Shown: in pieces, positions 62,720 to 64,000 of the stretch
Numbering within the stretch: the stretch's first letter is position 1
How the letters are laid out: the number at the start of each line of letters is the position of its first letter
Made by a program: the position numbers and the translations under genes
Source of the DNA: Burkholderia singularis
GTDB taxonomy: Bacteria > Pseudomonadota > Gammaproteobacteria > Burkholderiales > Burkholderiaceae
Reading direction: 5' to 3'
DNA length: 64,000 nt
Assembly (NCBI RefSeq): GCF_900176645.1
Contig: NZ_FXAN01000040.1
Location: forward strand, 124,001 to 188,000
The notes under the pieces: model-generated
What the model saw: only the letters and a program-made list of their open reading frames with translations
What the model was told of the DNA's origin: nothing
Database searches by the model: none

Positions 62720-63469
62720 TCACAAATAGAACATCCGGTCTTCGTCCGGCCGCGGCGGCTGCGCTTCCTCGGCCTCTTCGCCGCGATCCTCATAAAACGC
62801 GAGCACAGCCTCGAGCACCTGATCGGGATCGTCGATCACCTGCATCAGATTCATGTCTTCCGGATTGATCAGACCCATCGGGATCAACTGATCGCGGAAC
62901 CATTGCAGCAGGCCCTGCCAGAATTCGCTGCCCACCAGCACGATCGGCACGAGGCGCGACTTCTTCGTCTGGATCAGCGTCAGCACTTCGGACAGCTCAT
63001 CGAGCGTGCCGAAGCCGCCCGGCATCACGATCACCGCGTCCGAGTTCTTGACGAACGTGACCTTGCGCGTGAAGAAATGGCGAAAGCGCAGTGAGATATC
63101 CTGGAAGTTGTTGCCGTGCTGCTCGTGCGGCAACTCGATATTGAGCCCGACGGACGGCGCCTTGCCGGCGTGCGCTCCCTTGTTCGCCGCTTCCATGATG
63201 CCGGGACCGCCGCCGGAAATCACCGCGAAGCCCGCGTCGGACAGCTTGCGCGCGATCTGCACGGTGAGCTGGTAATGCGGCGAATCGGGCTTCAGACGCG
63301 CGGAGCCATAGATGCTGACAGCGGGGCGGATCTCCGACAGATACTCGGTCGCCTCGATAAACTCTGCCATAATCGTGAACATCTGCCACGAAGCGCGAGC
63401 CTTCTTCGCTGTCGCGCGTTCTTGATCTGCGAGCGAGCGCAGGCTCGGAATCACTTTTCTCTTGTCCAT
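62720..63469 (-). CDS. LOG family protein (TIGR00730, Rossmann-fold nucleotide-binding)
   Basis: This 249-residue protein belongs to the LOG/lysine-decarboxylase-like family. The nucleotide site [16 protein letters not shown] and the hallmark [20 protein letters not shown] are complete. LOG enzymes are phosphoribohydrolases acting on cytokinin-like nucleotides or, in bacteria, on other 5'-monophosphates (compare PpnN, which responds to ppGpp). The N-terminus [20 protein letters not shown] is conserved in Burkholderia relatives, supporting the start at 63469. It is divergent from polA with only one base between the start codons. Confidence 0.92.
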   Translation of the reverse strand: MDKRKVIPSLRSLADQERATAKKARASWQMFTIMAEFIEATEYLSEIRPAVSIYGSARLKPDSPHYQLTVQIARKLSDAGFAVISGGGPGIMEAANKGAHAGKAPSVGLNIELPHEQHGNNFQDISLRFRHFFTRKVTFVKNSDAVIVMPGGFGTLDELSEVLTLIQTKKSRLVPIVLVGSEFWQGLLQWFRDQLIPMGLINPEDMNLMQVIDDPDQVLEAVLAFYEDRGEEAEEAQPPRPDEDRMFYL

Positions 63470-63470
63470 A

Positions 63471-64000
63471 ATGCCTGAAGAACGAAATCTGGAAGGTAAG
63501 ACCCTGCTATTGGTTGACGGTTCGAGCTATCTGTATCGGGCTTACCACGCGTTGCCTGATCTGCGCGGCCCCGGCGGGGAGCCGACCGGAGCGCTCTATG
63601 GAATCATCAATATGCTGCGCCGTATGCGCAAGGAAGTTAGCGCAGAGTATAGCGCGTGCGTGTTCGATGCAAAGGGCAAAACTTTCAGAGATGATCTGTA
63701 TGCCGAATACAAGGCGCATCGGCCATCGATGCCGCCTGATCTCGCGCTGCAGATCGAGCCGATCCACTCGGCCGTGCGCGCGCTCGGCTGGCCGCTGCTG
63801 ATGATCGAGGGCGTGGAGGCCGACGACGTGATCGGCACGCTCGCGACGCTGGCGCAGGCGCGCGGGATGAACGTGGTTGTGTCGACGGGCGATAAGGATC
63901 TCGCGCAACTCGTCACCGAGCGTGTTTCGCTGATCAACACGATGACGAACGAGGCGCTCGATCGCGACGGCGTGCTCGCGAAATTCGGCGTGCCGCCGGA
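63471..64000 (+). CDS. polA: DNA polymerase I (5' part, runs past the window)
   Basis: The first 176 codons of DNA polymerase I encode most of the 5'-3' exonuclease (flap nuclease) domain. Metal-site residues are visible: [52 protein letters not shown] and [14 protein letters not shown]. The start [17 protein letters not shown] is typical for Burkholderia. No Shine-Dalgarno can be seen before the ATG, and only one base separates it from the divergent LOG start. The rest of the enzyme lies beyond the right edge. Confidence 0.97.
   Translation, partial: MPEERNLEGKTLLLVDGSSYLYRAYHALPDLRGPGGEPTGALYGIINMLRRMRKEVSAEYSACVFDAKGKTFRDDLYAEYKAHRPSMPPDLALQIEPIHSAVRALGWPLLMIEGVEADDVIGTLATLAQARGMNVVVSTGDKDLAQLVTERVSLINTMTNEALDRDGVLAKFGVPP

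Overview
The window is GC-rich, densely coded DNA from a Burkholderia, most likely a member of the B. pseudomallei group (pseudomallei, thailandensis, oklahomensis and relatives) and probably from the second chromosome. The evidence is the codon and GC pattern, a BPSS1780-family membrane protein next to thrB, a DUF2782/thrB/polA neighbourhood and a cepacian-like (CPS III-like) exopolysaccharide cluster. The species cannot be fixed from sequence reading alone. No rRNA, tRNA or CRISPR array was seen, and no intact insertion sequence.

Layout. 1-13.9 kb: a truncated ABC exporter, a DyP peroxidase, an OsmC-like protein, an SDR oxidoreductase, an OprB porin, a ZnuD-like TonB receptor with a Zur-like dyad, an AI-2E-type permease, SYLF and DUF883 envelope proteins and a secreted ExeM/NucH nuclease. 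14-16.5 kb: an ECF42-type sigma factor module with two DGPF (YCII) proteins and a matching promoter candidate. 16.7-21 kb: a Tat-type AmiD amidase, then a decayed zone holding remnants of a rubrerythrin and Fe-S protein operon, AT-rich spacers and a gene built on a transposase-derived DUF4096 domain. 21.3-33.8 kb: nine co-directional polysaccharide genes in the order bceB, C, E, F, G, H, I, J, K. Most of the later genes are translationally coupled. bceA, bceD and a flippase are missing.

34-47 kb: an AraC regulator, an FKBP isomerase, a ferritin-like predicted hydrolase behind a perfect 10-bp inverted repeat, a RES/Xre toxin-antitoxin pair, a PP-type phosphatase, a DUF1345 protein, a TreZ-like protein that has lost its catalytic residues, a ThiE/TenI-like protein, a CorC-type protein, a degenerate histidine kinase, a drug/metabolite exporter, a LysR regulator and a divergent tautomerase. 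47-53 kb: a CYTH-CHAD protein with an in-frame 6-bp tandem repeat, then modE facing modABC, with a ModE box before modA.

53-64 kb: a PAP2 phosphatase, a PHB-depolymerase-type esterase, a 51-residue DUF3563 gene, ohr/ohrR with two AT-rich dyads, the DUF2782-thrB-BPSS1780 operon, AMP nucleosidase, an AT-rich orphan ORF that looks horizontally acquired and may encode a secreted cysteine-protease-like effector, and a LOG-family gene divergent from polA with start codons one base apart. The least understood parts are the AT-rich ORF at 61.2 kb, the dead TreZ homologue, the RES/Xre operator and the decayed island just upstream of the polysaccharide genes.
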